From: an uncultured Alphaproteobacteria bacterium
GTDB taxonomy: Bacteria > Pseudomonadota > Alphaproteobacteria > HIMB59
Length of the DNA stretch: 64,000 nt
Direction: 5' to 3'
Assembly: GCA_902538085.1 (NCBI GenBank)
Contig: CACBDV010000001.1
Location: 375,063-439,062, forward strand
Of this stretch, positions 40,551 to 49,631 are shown in pieces. Each line of letters opens with the position of its first letter. The first letter of the stretch is position 1. The position numbers and the translations under genes were made by a program. Under the pieces are notes generated by a model. It had not been told where the DNA came from, searched no databases, and was given only the letters and a program-made list of their open reading frames with translations.

Positions 40551-40949
40551 TTATGTACCTTGCTCGGTTTTAAAACCTAAATTAATCCAATCAATTAAAC
40601 CTTTGTCCATTTCATAAATACTTCCCTGATACCCTTCAGAAACTAGATAATCTGCAACCTTTTTAGATGTAATGCCTGCGGTACAGTGAATAATAATATC
40701 CTTATTATCGGGGTTTATGGAGTTGATTTTTTCAACAGTTATTTCTTTAAAAGGAATATTGTGTGAGTTCTCAATTCGAATCATATTGTGTTCTTTTGGA
40801 TATCTAACATCAATTACAATTGCACCCTCTTGAATTCTTTTAAATGATTCTTCGGTATCTATAGGTGTGTAGTTCATTGTATTACTCTGAGCAAATAATA
40901 AATTAGTTAGCAGAAAAAAAAATAGAAAAAATTTTTTTAAAAAATTCAC
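40551..40949 (-). CDS. Rhodanese-like domain protein, secreted
   Basis: Signal peptide; AIVIDVRYPKEHN, IIIHCTAGITSKKVADYL. Confidence 0.85.
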   Translation of the reverse strand: MNFLKKFFLFFFLLTNLLFAQSNTMNYTPIDTEESFKRIQEGAIVIDVRYPKEHNMIRIENSHNIPFKEITVEKINSINPDNKDIIIHCTAGITSKKVADYLVSEGYQGSIYEMDKGLIDWINLGFKTEQGT

Positions 40950-40954
40950 TCTTA

Positions 40955-41386
40955 TTAATCTCTAAAACGAGAGTGGCAACTCTTACAGCTTCCAAATAGA
41001 TTTTGGTGAAATTGTTGAACACTTTCAATATCACCTTCTAATGAGGATAATTTTGCAAGTGCTGCATTGTCTTCTGTCTCTTTTGCAATTTGATTAAACA
41101 ATTCTCTATTGTCAATTATGTCAGTACTAGCTTTTGACTTACCTCCAAATGAATCATCAGGAAATAAAGTAGGGTAAACTCTCATTATATTTTCGATTTC
41201 TTCATAAATTCCTGCCAAGTCATCGTTAATCACATCGTCTTTAATTAAATTGTTTGCAGCTCTCATTAGTTTATTGAAGTCTCTCATGGACTCTTGCCGA
41301 TCAAGCACAGGGTTAGAATAAGCTAAAAATGGGAATAAAAATATTAAGGCAAGTAAACTTTTAATCATGATATGTGTTTTTAGCAT
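40955..41386 (-). CDS. Cytochrome c'-like protein
   Basis: Signal peptide and C-terminal heme motif CKSCHSRFRD. Confidence 0.8.
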   Translation of the reverse strand: MLKTHIMIKSLLALIFLFPFLAYSNPVLDRQESMRDFNKLMRAANNLIKDDVINDDLAGIYEEIENIMRVYPTLFPDDSFGGKSKASTDIIDNRELFNQIAKETEDNAALAKLSSLEGDIESVQQFHQNLFGSCKSCHSRFRD

Positions 41387-41409
41387 ATCAGTAAATTATG
41401 TATGGAACA

Positions 41410-42015
41410 TTAAAAAAATTTTGAAGAAATATCGTTAAATACAATTTTTCCTGAATCTAGAACTATTACGTAATCTGCAAATTTTTTTACAAGACTCATA
41501 TTGTGGAGAGATAAAAGAATAGTTTTATTTTTAACTTTAGACAAAGAAGCAAAAAAAATCTTTTCACTTTCTAAGTCAAGGTTCTGATTAGGTTCGTCTA
41601 AAATGATTAAATCTTGTTCATAGCTCATTAATCTAGAGATGAATACTTTCTGTTTTTCTCCTTCTGATAAATTTTGAAATTTACGTTTTTTTAATTTATT
41701 TAATTTAAATAAATTAAAGTAGAACTTATTTACCTTGGATTTCTTTAATTTGCTTAATAGCAGAAAATTATCCTCTAAACTTTTATTTAAAGAAATAGGT
41801 TTTTGAAAAAGCATCGGTATAGGTTCAGAATATTCAGAGTTAATTGTACCTTTATTAGGAATAATAATTTTATTTATAATTTTTATAAGAGAGCTTTTAC
41901 CAGAACCATTTTTTCCAGTAATAACTGTAATTTTGTTTTGTATGATATTTAGATTAATATTCGAGAGAATATTTTTTCCATCAATCGTATATGAAATATT
42001 ATTTACTTTGATCAT
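41410..42015 (-). CDS. tupC: ABC transporter ATPase (tungstate, TupC-like)
   Basis: Walker A TGKNGSGKSS, LSEGEKQKVFISRL, LIILDEPNQNLD; follows TupA/TupB. Confidence 0.8.
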   Translation of the reverse strand: MIKVNNISYTIDGKNILSNINLNIIQNKITVITGKNGSGKSSLIKIINKIIIPNKGTINSEYSEPIPMLFQKPISLNKSLEDNFLLLSKLKKSKVNKFYFNLFKLNKLKKRKFQNLSEGEKQKVFISRLMSYEQDLIILDEPNQNLDLESEKIFFASLSKVKNKTILLSLHNMSLVKKFADYVIVLDSGKIVFNDISSKFF

Positions 42016-42655
42016 TATTATTATTTAAAAAATTAAGGGATATTGATATTAAAAGTGTGAGGGAAATTAATATCGTTCCTAAAACTATACCTAATGAAAC
42101 ATTCCCTTTAGAGGTTTCTAAAGCAATTGTAGCTGTCATGTTTCTTGTGAAATGATCAATTGAGCCTCCTACAATTGCAGCTGCACCATACTCGCTAATA
42201 GCCCTGCCAAAACCTAGTAAAAAGACAGTGATGTAAATATTTGTTTTATTTGAAAAGAGTATGAAAATTATATCTTTTTTGGACGCTCCATAAGACATTA
42301 ATTCATCTCTATAAATTGGATAATCCTCTTCAATGTTTTTAATAATTAAAGTTATCATAATTGGGAAGATAATTACGATCTGAGCAATGATCATTGCTAA
42401 AGGTGAATATAGAATTTCCATCCAACCTAAGGGGCCAGATCTACTTATAAGTATATAGACTAATAGCCCTGCACATACGGGAGGGATAGAGGTAAGAGAG
42501 CTTAAGAAAATTACAATTGGTTTTTTTAATTGGAATTGATAAATAGCAATTAAATAGCCAAAGATCATTGATAAAAAAAATGCAATTAAAGTTGAGAAAA
42601 TACTTACATAAATTGTAATAAAAACTGCGGATTGTATTTTTTCAAAAGTTAGCAT
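41999..42655 (-). CDS. tupB: ABC transporter permease (tungstate, TupB-like)
   Basis: LTSIPPVCAGLLVYILISRSGPLG, GFGRAISEYGAAAIVGG. Confidence 0.85.
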   Translation of the reverse strand: MLTFEKIQSAVFITIYVSIFSTLIAFFLSMIFGYLIAIYQFQLKKPIVIFLSSLTSIPPVCAGLLVYILISRSGPLGWMEILYSPLAMIIAQIVIIFPIMITLIIKNIEEDYPIYRDELMSYGASKKDIIFILFSNKTNIYITVFLLGFGRAISEYGAAAIVGGSIDHFTRNMTATIALETSKGNVSLGIVLGTILISLTLLISISLNFLNNNNDQSK

Positions 42656-42665
42656 TTAGATAGTA

Positions 42666-43460
42666 TTAATTGGTATGAAACAACTTTTCACCGTTATATG
42701 TAAACCTATTAATAACATCTTTGCCCTCACCTGTAATCAACCATTCAATGAACTTCTGAGATTTTTTATACTCAACATGAGGGAATTTTTCTGGATTGAC
42801 CGCAATAATTCCATAAGGATTATGTAATTCATCACCACCCTCAAAAAGAATTTTTAAATTATTTTTATTTTTAAAAGATAGCCAGGTGCCTTTGTCACTT
42901 ATGGTATAGGCATCAATTTCAGAGGCAATATTTAATGTATTGGCCATGCTTGTCCCAGTTTTTATATATCTATCAGAGTCAAATTTTTTTATATTTGCCA
43001 AACTCCATAATTCTTGTTCTTTTTTATGAGTTCCAGAATTATCATCTCTTGAAATAAATTTGTATTCTGAGTTATATATTTTTTTTAATGCGGATAAAAT
43101 ATCTTCCTCTTTTGATATTTTCAGTGGGTCAGATTTTGGACCAATTAAAATAAACTTATTGTACATAATTTCATATCTTTGAACACCGTAGCCCTCGTCA
43201 ATAAATTCTAATTCATCTTTTTTTGAATGAACAAATAATAAATCTCCATCGCCCCTTTTTGCGTTTGCAATAGCATTACCGGTTCCAACTGCAATAGGTC
43301 TTACACTAATTCCAGTTTTATTTTTAAATTCTGATGCTAAGAGATCAAGTAAACCCGTATTAGCAATGCTAGTAGTAGATTGAATGACTATAAAATCTTT
43401 AGAATAAACACTGATGGAAAAAAATAAAAATAACGATAAAAATAAATTTTTTAATTTCAT
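42666..43460 (-). CDS. tupA: Tungstate-binding periplasmic protein TupA-like
   Basis: IVIQSTTSIANTGLLDLLASEFKNKTG, VGTGNAIANAKRGDGDLLFVHSK, SRDDNSGTHKKE. Confidence 0.88.
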   Translation of the reverse strand: MKLKNLFLSLFLFFSISVYSKDFIVIQSTTSIANTGLLDLLASEFKNKTGISVRPIAVGTGNAIANAKRGDGDLLFVHSKKDELEFIDEGYGVQRYEIMYNKFILIGPKSDPLKISKEEDILSALKKIYNSEYKFISRDDNSGTHKKEQELWSLANIKKFDSDRYIKTGTSMANTLNIASEIDAYTISDKGTWLSFKNKNNLKILFEGGDELHNPYGIIAVNPEKFPHVEYKKSQKFIEWLITGEGKDVINRFTYNGEKLFHTN

Positions 43461-43488
43461 TTATTAACAACAATATTAACATACATAA

Positions 43489-44034
43489 TTGAAGATAATG
43501 AAGTTAGCAAACAGCGCAGATAATTATGGTTTAATTAGCAAGTTATTTCATTGGATTATGGCTGCTCTTATAATTGTAACATACATATTAGGTAAAAATT
43601 TAGAGAATAATTTTGAGTATTATTATGAAATATTGATGATACACAACACACTAGGTCTTTCAATTCTTGTCCTAGCAATATTTAGATTAAGTTGGAAATT
43701 TATCAATATTAGGCCCAAGCCCATCTTAAAAAATAAAATATTAATTTATGTTGCTAAAACTAACTATTTTTTATTTTACTCAATATTTTTTTTACAACCA
43801 ATATCTGGATACATCCTTACAAACTTACAAGGTGACACAGTAATGTTTTTAAATTTTGAATTAATCAATTTATTGGATCACAACAGTGATTTAAGGTACT
43901 TGTTCAAAAGTTTCCATGAATATTCTAGTAATGTTTTATTAGTTTTATTTTTTATACATTCAGGAGCTGCACTTATGCACCATTTTGTATTAAAAGATAG
44001 AACTTTAAAAAGAATGACTTTTGGTAGTGATTAA
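43489..44034 (+). CDS. Cytochrome b561 family protein
   Basis: KLFHWIMAALIIVTYILG, HNTLGLSILVLAIFRLSWK, HSGAALMHHFVLKDRTLKRM. Confidence 0.88.
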   Translation: MKIMKLANSADNYGLISKLFHWIMAALIIVTYILGKNLENNFEYYYEILMIHNTLGLSILVLAIFRLSWKFINIRPKPILKNKILIYVAKTNYFLFYSIFFLQPISGYILTNLQGDTVMFLNFELINLLDHNSDLRYLFKSFHEYSSNVLLVLFFIHSGAALMHHFVLKDRTLKRMTFGSD

Positions 44035-44038
44035 AATT

Positions 44039-45031
44039 TTAAAGCCACTCGGGTACGGGAAGTTTTTTTGATAACAGATATTCTTTGTTATACAACTTAC
44101 TAAAATACTTGTTAGCATCATCACAAAGAATTGTAACAATGTTTTTACCTGGTCCCATTTCTTTAGCCATTTCGATAGCCCCTGCTACATTTACTCCAGA
44201 ACTGGAGCCAAGAAATAAGCCTTCTGTTTTGACCATTTTATATAAAAGTTTAAACGCATCATAATCAGTAATATGGTATGAGAAATCAATAAGGGAAGGT
44301 TCAACATTTTTTGTCACTCTATACTGGCCTATTCCCTCCGTTTCTGATGGCTCGCCTTTAACTTCCAATTTAGAATATTTAAAATAATTATACATTTGAG
44401 CACCTTGTGGATCTGTACAAGCTATTTTTATATTTGAATTTAATTCTTTGAGTCCAATAGATGTGCCTGCTAATGTTCCACCCGACCCAATTGCACAAGT
44501 AAATCCGTCAACTTTTCCATCAAGCTGATTGAATATTTCTTTAGCTGTGGTTTTTGAGTGAAATTTGTAATTTGCTGTATTGTCAAATTGGTTTGCCCAC
44601 ATAACTGAAGTCTCTCCTTTTGATTGTAGATCTTCAACTAACTTCTTTGATACATGCTGATAATTACCTGGATCAGAATAGGGTTTAGTTGGTACAACTT
44701 TTAGCTTTGCCCCCATATTCCTTAAAATACTTTGCTTCTCCTCTGATGCACCGTCAGGCATTACAATTATAGTTTTGTATCCTCTAGCATTATTTATCAT
44801 TGTTAAAGCAATACCTGTGTTTCCAAAGGTACCCTCAACTACAGTGCCGCCTGGTTCAATTAAATTATTCTCTTCAGCATCAAGGATTATACCCAATGCC
44901 GTTCTATCTTTGATAGAACCAGCTGGATTCATAAATTCTGCTTTACCATAAATATTACAACCCGTAATTTCAGATGGATATTTGAGTTTAATAAGTGGCG
45001 TATTGCCAATAAAATCAACTATGTCTCTCAT
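44039..45031 (-). CDS. cysK: PLP-dependent cysteine synthase / cystathionine beta-synthase-like
   Basis: FIGNTPLIKL, KAEFMNPAGSIKDR, VEGTFGNTGIAL, IGSGGTLAGTS, GLFLGSSSGVN. Confidence 0.85.
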   Translation of the reverse strand: MRDIVDFIGNTPLIKLKYPSEITGCNIYGKAEFMNPAGSIKDRTALGIILDAEENNLIEPGGTVVEGTFGNTGIALTMINNARGYKTIIVMPDGASEEKQSILRNMGAKLKVVPTKPYSDPGNYQHVSKKLVEDLQSKGETSVMWANQFDNTANYKFHSKTTAKEIFNQLDGKVDGFTCAIGSGGTLAGTSIGLKELNSNIKIACTDPQGAQMYNYFKYSKLEVKGEPSETEGIGQYRVTKNVEPSLIDFSYHITDYDAFKLLYKMVKTEGLFLGSSSGVNVAGAIEMAKEMGPGKNIVTILCDDANKYFSKLYNKEYLLSKKLPVPEWL

Positions 45032-45032
45032 T

Positions 45033-46172
45033 TTAAATCTTTGATAGGGCTTGGTCTAAATCTGAGATCAAATCATCTACATCTTCAATACCCACAGATA
45101 TTCTTAGTAATGTTTCTGATATGCCTAATTTTTCTCTAATTGATGGATCTATAGAAGCATGGGTCATGATGGCTGGATGCTCGATCAAACTTTCGACTCC
45201 TCCTAGGCTTTCCGCGAGTGTAAATAAATTTAAATTTTTTAGAAAAGTTTTTACCCCATTAATATCTGAGTCAATTACAAAAGACATCATTCCACCAAAA
45301 CCATCCATTTGTTTTTCTGCAATTTCCTTGTGCCTTTTATCATTACCTGGAAAAAAAACTTTTTCTATCTTAGGATGATTGGATAAATAATTAGACACAG
45401 CAATAGCATTTTCATTATGTTGCTTCATTCTTACAGAAAGTGTTTTAATGCTTCTTGTTAATAAATAACAATCAAAGGGAGAGGGGACAGCCCCAACTGC
45501 ATTTTGAATAAAAGAAATTTTTTCAGCGTATTCCTTATTCTCTTTAATAACAATAGACCCACCAACAATATCTGAGTGGCCTCCTAAATATTTTGTTGAA
45601 GAACTCACTACCATATCTGCACCTAATTCAAGTGGTCTCTGATTATATGGAGAGGCAAATGTGTTATCACATATCACAGGTAATTTAAATTCACTTGCAA
45701 TATTAACAGTATTTTTAATATCAATAATTTTCATTAAAGGATTTGATGGTGTTTCAATCCATATAAATTTTGTGTTTTCTTTTATTTCATCATTCCAGTT
45801 TATATTTTTATCAAAGTCAATGTAAGTTACGTCAATATTTGATTTAACTTTATCAAATAACCTACGAGTACCCCCATATACATCATCAGAACAAACTATA
45901 TGGTAGTTTGTGCCAAATAGGTCACAAACTGTATTAATTGCTGACATGCCCGATGCAAATGCAAAAGCTTTATCTCCAGACTCAATTTGTGCTAGTAATT
46001 TTTCTAGTACATCTCTAGAAGGATTTTTGGTTCTAGCATATTCATACTCAAAATTTCCGGGTTCCATTTGTTTGAAGGTTGATGAAAGATGTATCGGTGG
46101 CATAACGGCTCCCGTTTCTTTATCTGGGCCATGCCCAGAATGAATTACTTTTGTGTTAAATTTTTTTTTCAC
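45033..46172 (-). CDS. Cys/Met metabolism PLP enzyme (cystathionine gamma-synthase/lyase family)
   Basis: YEYARTKNPSRDVLEKLLA, SSSTKYLGGHSDIVGG, SLGGVESLIEHPAIMTHAS. GTG start at 46172. Confidence 0.9.
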   Translation of the reverse strand: MKKKFNTKVIHSGHGPDKETGAVMPPIHLSSTFKQMEPGNFEYEYARTKNPSRDVLEKLLAQIESGDKAFAFASGMSAINTVCDLFGTNYHIVCSDDVYGGTRRLFDKVKSNIDVTYIDFDKNINWNDEIKENTKFIWIETPSNPLMKIIDIKNTVNIASEFKLPVICDNTFASPYNQRPLELGADMVVSSSTKYLGGHSDIVGGSIVIKENKEYAEKISFIQNAVGAVPSPFDCYLLTRSIKTLSVRMKQHNENAIAVSNYLSNHPKIEKVFFPGNDKRHKEIAEKQMDGFGGMMSFVIDSDINGVKTFLKNLNLFTLAESLGGVESLIEHPAIMTHASIDPSIREKLGISETLLRISVGIEDVDDLISDLDQALSKI

Positions 46173-46295
46173 AGCTCAATTTATAACTAATTAATTTTTA
46201 AATAACATCTATAACGATATTTTTCTTATTTGATAGGCTTTTTAAATTATAAGAAATCTGTTTCATATCAACCAAAATTCGAATATTATACCTGT

Positions 46296-46345
46296 CCCCT
46301 AGCCGCTTGGGTTGAGACATTGTCGAGGAGGAAGGTGGCAAGGGG
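46296..46345. ncRNA. Candidate structured RNA element, copy 2 of 3
   Basis: CCCCT-a-GCC (46296-46304) pairs with GGC-a-AGGGG (46337-46345); loop contains GACATTGTCGAGGAGGAAG. Markedly GC-rich versus surroundings. Plus-strand -10-like TATTAT at 46284-46289. Confidence 0.5.
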
Positions 46346-46395
46346 CAATAAATTTCATTGTTTCGTTAATCTATTTTCTTAACCAATTAGTTAAT

Positions 46396-46938
46396 TTAAG
46401 TTTCCTTTGACATCATTTGATTTAGATTTTCAATTTTCATATCAACAGACAAATCATTTGGCATTAACTTTTTCATTTCTTGATAAACCTTAAGTGCTCC
46501 ATCATAATTTTTGTAGCTTATAAGAATTCTACTCAAACCATCTAATGCACCAAAATGTCTTGGTTCAAGATACAATGTAGCTTTAATATCTCTCATAGAG
46601 TTTTCATAGTCTCCCATCATAAAATAAAAAGTTGCCCTTTTGTTGTAGGCCTCCGCGTAATTTGGCTCTAACTCAATAGCAAGAGTTAAAGCTGATATCG
46701 CAGATTGGTAATTTTTAGATTTAAAAAAATCTGAAATATTATCCATTACTATTTTTACATCTGGATTTTCAATTTTCATCCATTCTCCCCATATTTTTGA
46801 TATAATTAGACTTTGTTCTTTTGAGTCCTTTACCTTAGAGAGCTGACTGAATAATTCATCAAGTTTTGGGCTATTTTGATCTGCGTAACTATAGGATATG
46901 TTCAAAAACAAGGCGAATATAATTAAAATGATTTTCAT
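46396..46938 (-). CDS. TPR-repeat protein, secreted
   Basis: Signal peptide; SALTLAIELEPNYAEAYNKRATFYFMMGDYENSMRDIKATLYLEPRHFGALDGL. Confidence 0.85.
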   Translation of the reverse strand: MKIILIIFALFLNISYSYADQNSPKLDELFSQLSKVKDSKEQSLIISKIWGEWMKIENPDVKIVMDNISDFFKSKNYQSAISALTLAIELEPNYAEAYNKRATFYFMMGDYENSMRDIKATLYLEPRHFGALDGLSRILISYKNYDGALKVYQEMKKLMPNDLSVDMKIENLNQMMSKET

Positions 46939-46968
46939 CTATATTGTTTAATTACGCATATAAATAGT

Positions 46969-47394
46969 ATGCAGTTTAAAAAATTAATTTACACAAGTTT
47001 ATGCCTTTTACTTTTTAACACTATATCGATTGCAGAAACTATTGATAAAAATGAGTTTAGTGAAACGCAAGCAGTGATTGAAAGTCAACTAAAAGCCTTC
47101 ATTAACAAAGATGCTGAAGGAGCTTTCTTTCATGCCTCACCTTATATCAAGATGAGGTTTAATAATCCTCAAGATTTTATGAGTATGGTTAAAAACTATT
47201 ATGAGCCTGTTTATAACCCTAAAAATTACTATTTTATGGAATCAAAATTTTTTGAAGGAGCTATATATCATCAACTACAAATCGTCTCGCAAGATAATGT
47301 TTCTTATTTAGCAATGTACTCACTCATTAAAGACAAGGGAGAGTGGAAAATTTCAGGTTGCTCTATTTACCCAATGGAAAAGCAATCAATTTAG
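46969..47394 (+). CDS. DUF4864-like secreted protein
   Basis: IESQLKAFINKDAEGAFFHASPYIKMRFNNPQDFMSMVKNYYEPVYNP. Confidence 0.7.
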   Translation: MQFKKLIYTSLCLLLFNTISIAETIDKNEFSETQAVIESQLKAFINKDAEGAFFHASPYIKMRFNNPQDFMSMVKNYYEPVYNPKNYYFMESKFFEGAIYHQLQIVSQDNVSYLAMYSLIKDKGEWKISGCSIYPMEKQSI

Positions 47395-48258
47395 CTTTTT
47401 TAATTTAGAATAAACAAGATATCCAGAAATTATTATTAAAATAGCACCGCATAATTCTATAATTGAGGGGTAGTGATTGAAAACAACAATACTAATTACT
47501 ATTCCAAAAATGATCTGTGAATAATGTGTGATGCTAAAAAATGAAGCCTCTATTCTTCTAAGAGAATAGATTAAGATCATCATGGCCACACCATCAATAA
47601 GCCCTGCACCTACCATTATTAAAAAATCGTACAAAGCGATATCTTTGTAATGGTTGATTGAAAATACTGTGAAAATTATGCCAGTAATTCCCATACTATA
47701 AAAAGTCAAAGCCATAGTTCTTTCAGATTTCCCATAAACTCGCACTGTAAAATCTAGACACGCTAATGAAATTACTCCTAATATAAGAAATATTACTCCC
47801 AAAGCATTAAAACCTGCTTTTAAACTAAAACCTGAGACCATAAAAACAGCAATCATAGCTAGTATTAAAGAAATTATTTTGGATAGGTAAATCGACTCCT
47901 TTAAAATTACTATTCCCATAATTGAGAGTAACACAGGAGCTGACAAAATTATTGGATAAGCAATAGATAAAGGTAATAAAATGATACCTTTTACAACAAA
48001 ATAATAGGTCAAAGTCATTAAAATACCTCTTATAAAATGAAGTTTATAATTGCTTGTTTTTATTTCTTCTAAGCTCTTTCTGTACAGTAAATAAAAGAGC
48101 ACTGGGATTATTGCAGAGAAACTCGCTATGGAAAATATAACTGTGTCTTTATATAAATCTCCAATTAACTTTATAATAGTGTCTGCAATTGAAAATAAGA
48201 AAAAGGCAACAGTGCCTAGTATGTAAATTACGTGTTTTTTACTCTCTAATTGAGACAT
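47386..48258 (-). CDS. EamA/DMT-superfamily transporter
   Basis: About 10 TM segments; LHFIRGILMTLTYYFVVKGIILLPLSIAYPIILSAPVLLSIMGIVILKE. Confidence 0.88.
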   Translation of the reverse strand: MSQLESKKHVIYILGTVAFFLFSIADTIIKLIGDLYKDTVIFSIASFSAIIPVLFYLLYRKSLEEIKTSNYKLHFIRGILMTLTYYFVVKGIILLPLSIAYPIILSAPVLLSIMGIVILKESIYLSKIISLILAMIAVFMVSGFSLKAGFNALGVIFLILGVISLACLDFTVRVYGKSERTMALTFYSMGITGIIFTVFSINHYKDIALYDFLIMVGAGLIDGVAMMILIYSLRRIEASFFSITHYSQIIFGIVISIVVFNHYPSIIELCGAILIIISGYLVYSKLKKLN

Positions 48259-49510
48259 TGAATTTACTTCTATATCTCATTACTAAGATTAATACGAACA
48301 ATTTAATGGTTAGCGGTATAAAAAAATAAAAAATCATAATATTTGGAATATTTGGGTGAATTGTAAAATTTATTGATTGTAAGTAACCATATCCCGTTAG
48401 TGCTATACCAGCAGCAATTCCTATAGCAGCTTTTCTTATAATTGAGAAAAATGAGGTAAAAAACTGTGATAAACGATTTTCATTATTTACATCTAATATG
48501 TCAGCTAACTCAATCTGGGGTATTATAAGATCAATTCCAATTCCAATTCCTGTAATAAGTATGACAAATATATATATTTGCCAATAGTCACTGCTAGTGA
48601 AAATAACAAATAAAAAACCAAAAATAGTTATACTGGTTCCAATCTGTAATAAAAACATATTTGAAAATTTTTTTCCAAAAAAATACCAAAATGGCGTGGA
48701 AATTAATGTTATAAGAAAATACAAAATTAATAAATGACCTGCATAATCACTAAGACCCAGATATTCAGATACAAATATAATAAATAAATTTGCAGTAAAA
48801 TTATTAGCAAGTAAATTAAAAAATGTAATGTAAGAAAAAGGTAAGATTTTTTTATTTTTTTTAATGAAAGTTTTTAATTTTATCCAAGAAATTTCATTTG
48901 ACTTGTAATTCAGTTCATCATCATAGAAAAAATAAAAAATTAATCCCCCTATAATTGCAAGAGAAATAAAAATAAAACCACTTGTTTTAATAACGTCTGG
49001 GTTTAATAGCTCAACATTATTTAAATTTGAAATAGTCGTTGGAATAATAAGAGCTGCAAGAACTCCTAAAATTGCAAATACTTCTTTGACTGCTGCCAAA
49101 CGAAATCTTTTTTTTAAAATTTTTTTTTGATCGATAACTATAGAGTCGTAAGGAATGATTGCAATTGAGTAACTTATCAATGCTAAGTTATAAAAAAAAA
49201 TAAAATTATAAATATTAGAAGATTGGAAAACGTAAAGGCCAAATAAGGAGAAAATAAATATTATTATTCCTAAAAGAATTTGATTTTTTCTTGATCGACC
49301 TGAAATAATTCTTTTTTCTGTTAAATAACCAATTAAAAAGTCTGAGAAGACATCAAAAAATCTAGATATCAGTATTACTAGACCGATAACACTTAAAGAG
49401 ATACCAATTGATAAATTGTAAAATGTGGGCAAAAAAATAAATAATAATAAAAAACTCCCAGCAAGGTAAAATGACTGAAAACTATAGGATAAAATCGATT
49501 TTAAACTCAT
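48239..49510 (-). CDS. MFS transporter, GPH (glycoside-pentoside-hexuronide) type
   Basis: 12 TM protein; FLPTFYNLSIGISLSVIGLVILISRFFDVFSDFLIGYLTEK. Confidence 0.8.
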   Translation of the reverse strand: MSLKSILSYSFQSFYLAGSFLLLFIFLPTFYNLSIGISLSVIGLVILISRFFDVFSDFLIGYLTEKRIISGRSRKNQILLGIIIFIFSLFGLYVFQSSNIYNFIFFYNLALISYSIAIIPYDSIVIDQKKILKKRFRLAAVKEVFAILGVLAALIIPTTISNLNNVELLNPDVIKTSGFIFISLAIIGGLIFYFFYDDELNYKSNEISWIKLKTFIKKNKKILPFSYITFFNLLANNFTANLFIIFVSEYLGLSDYAGHLLILYFLITLISTPFWYFFGKKFSNMFLLQIGTSITIFGFLFVIFTSSDYWQIYIFVILITGIGIGIDLIIPQIELADILDVNNENRLSQFFTSFFSIIRKAAIGIAAGIALTGYGYLQSINFTIHPNIPNIMIFYFFIPLTIKLFVLILVMRYRSKFNVSIRE

Positions 49511-49585
49511 TTTTGGATATTTAATACTTGAACAACTTTGACTATATCAAAATATTTATTAGTGTTCAGTTAGCATTCATGCGGG

Positions 49586-49631
49586 GGCTGATTCGGTATC
49601 TCACTTTCCTCCTCTATATGTCGAGTCAGCC
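49586..49631. ncRNA. Candidate structured RNA element, copy 3 of 3
   Basis: GGCTGA-T-TCG (49586-49595) pairs with CGA-G-TCAGCC (49622-49631); minus strand reads GACATATAGAGGAGGAAAGTGA. Overlaps the ogt 3' end. Confidence 0.45.

Noticed and set aside
46318-46345. GAGGAGGAAGGTGGCAAGG in element copy 2 resembles the 16S rRNA segment GCCGGAGGAAGGTGGGGATGACG
   Set aside because: Similarity is limited to a purine-rich stretch; flanking sequence does not match rRNA, and the element has its own closing stem.
46173-46395. SAM-II/SAM-V riboswitch upstream of the metB-like gene
   Set aside because: No match by eye to remembered SAM-II or SAM-V consensus; the structured part shares its core with two loci unrelated to methionine. 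An Rfam scan would settle this.
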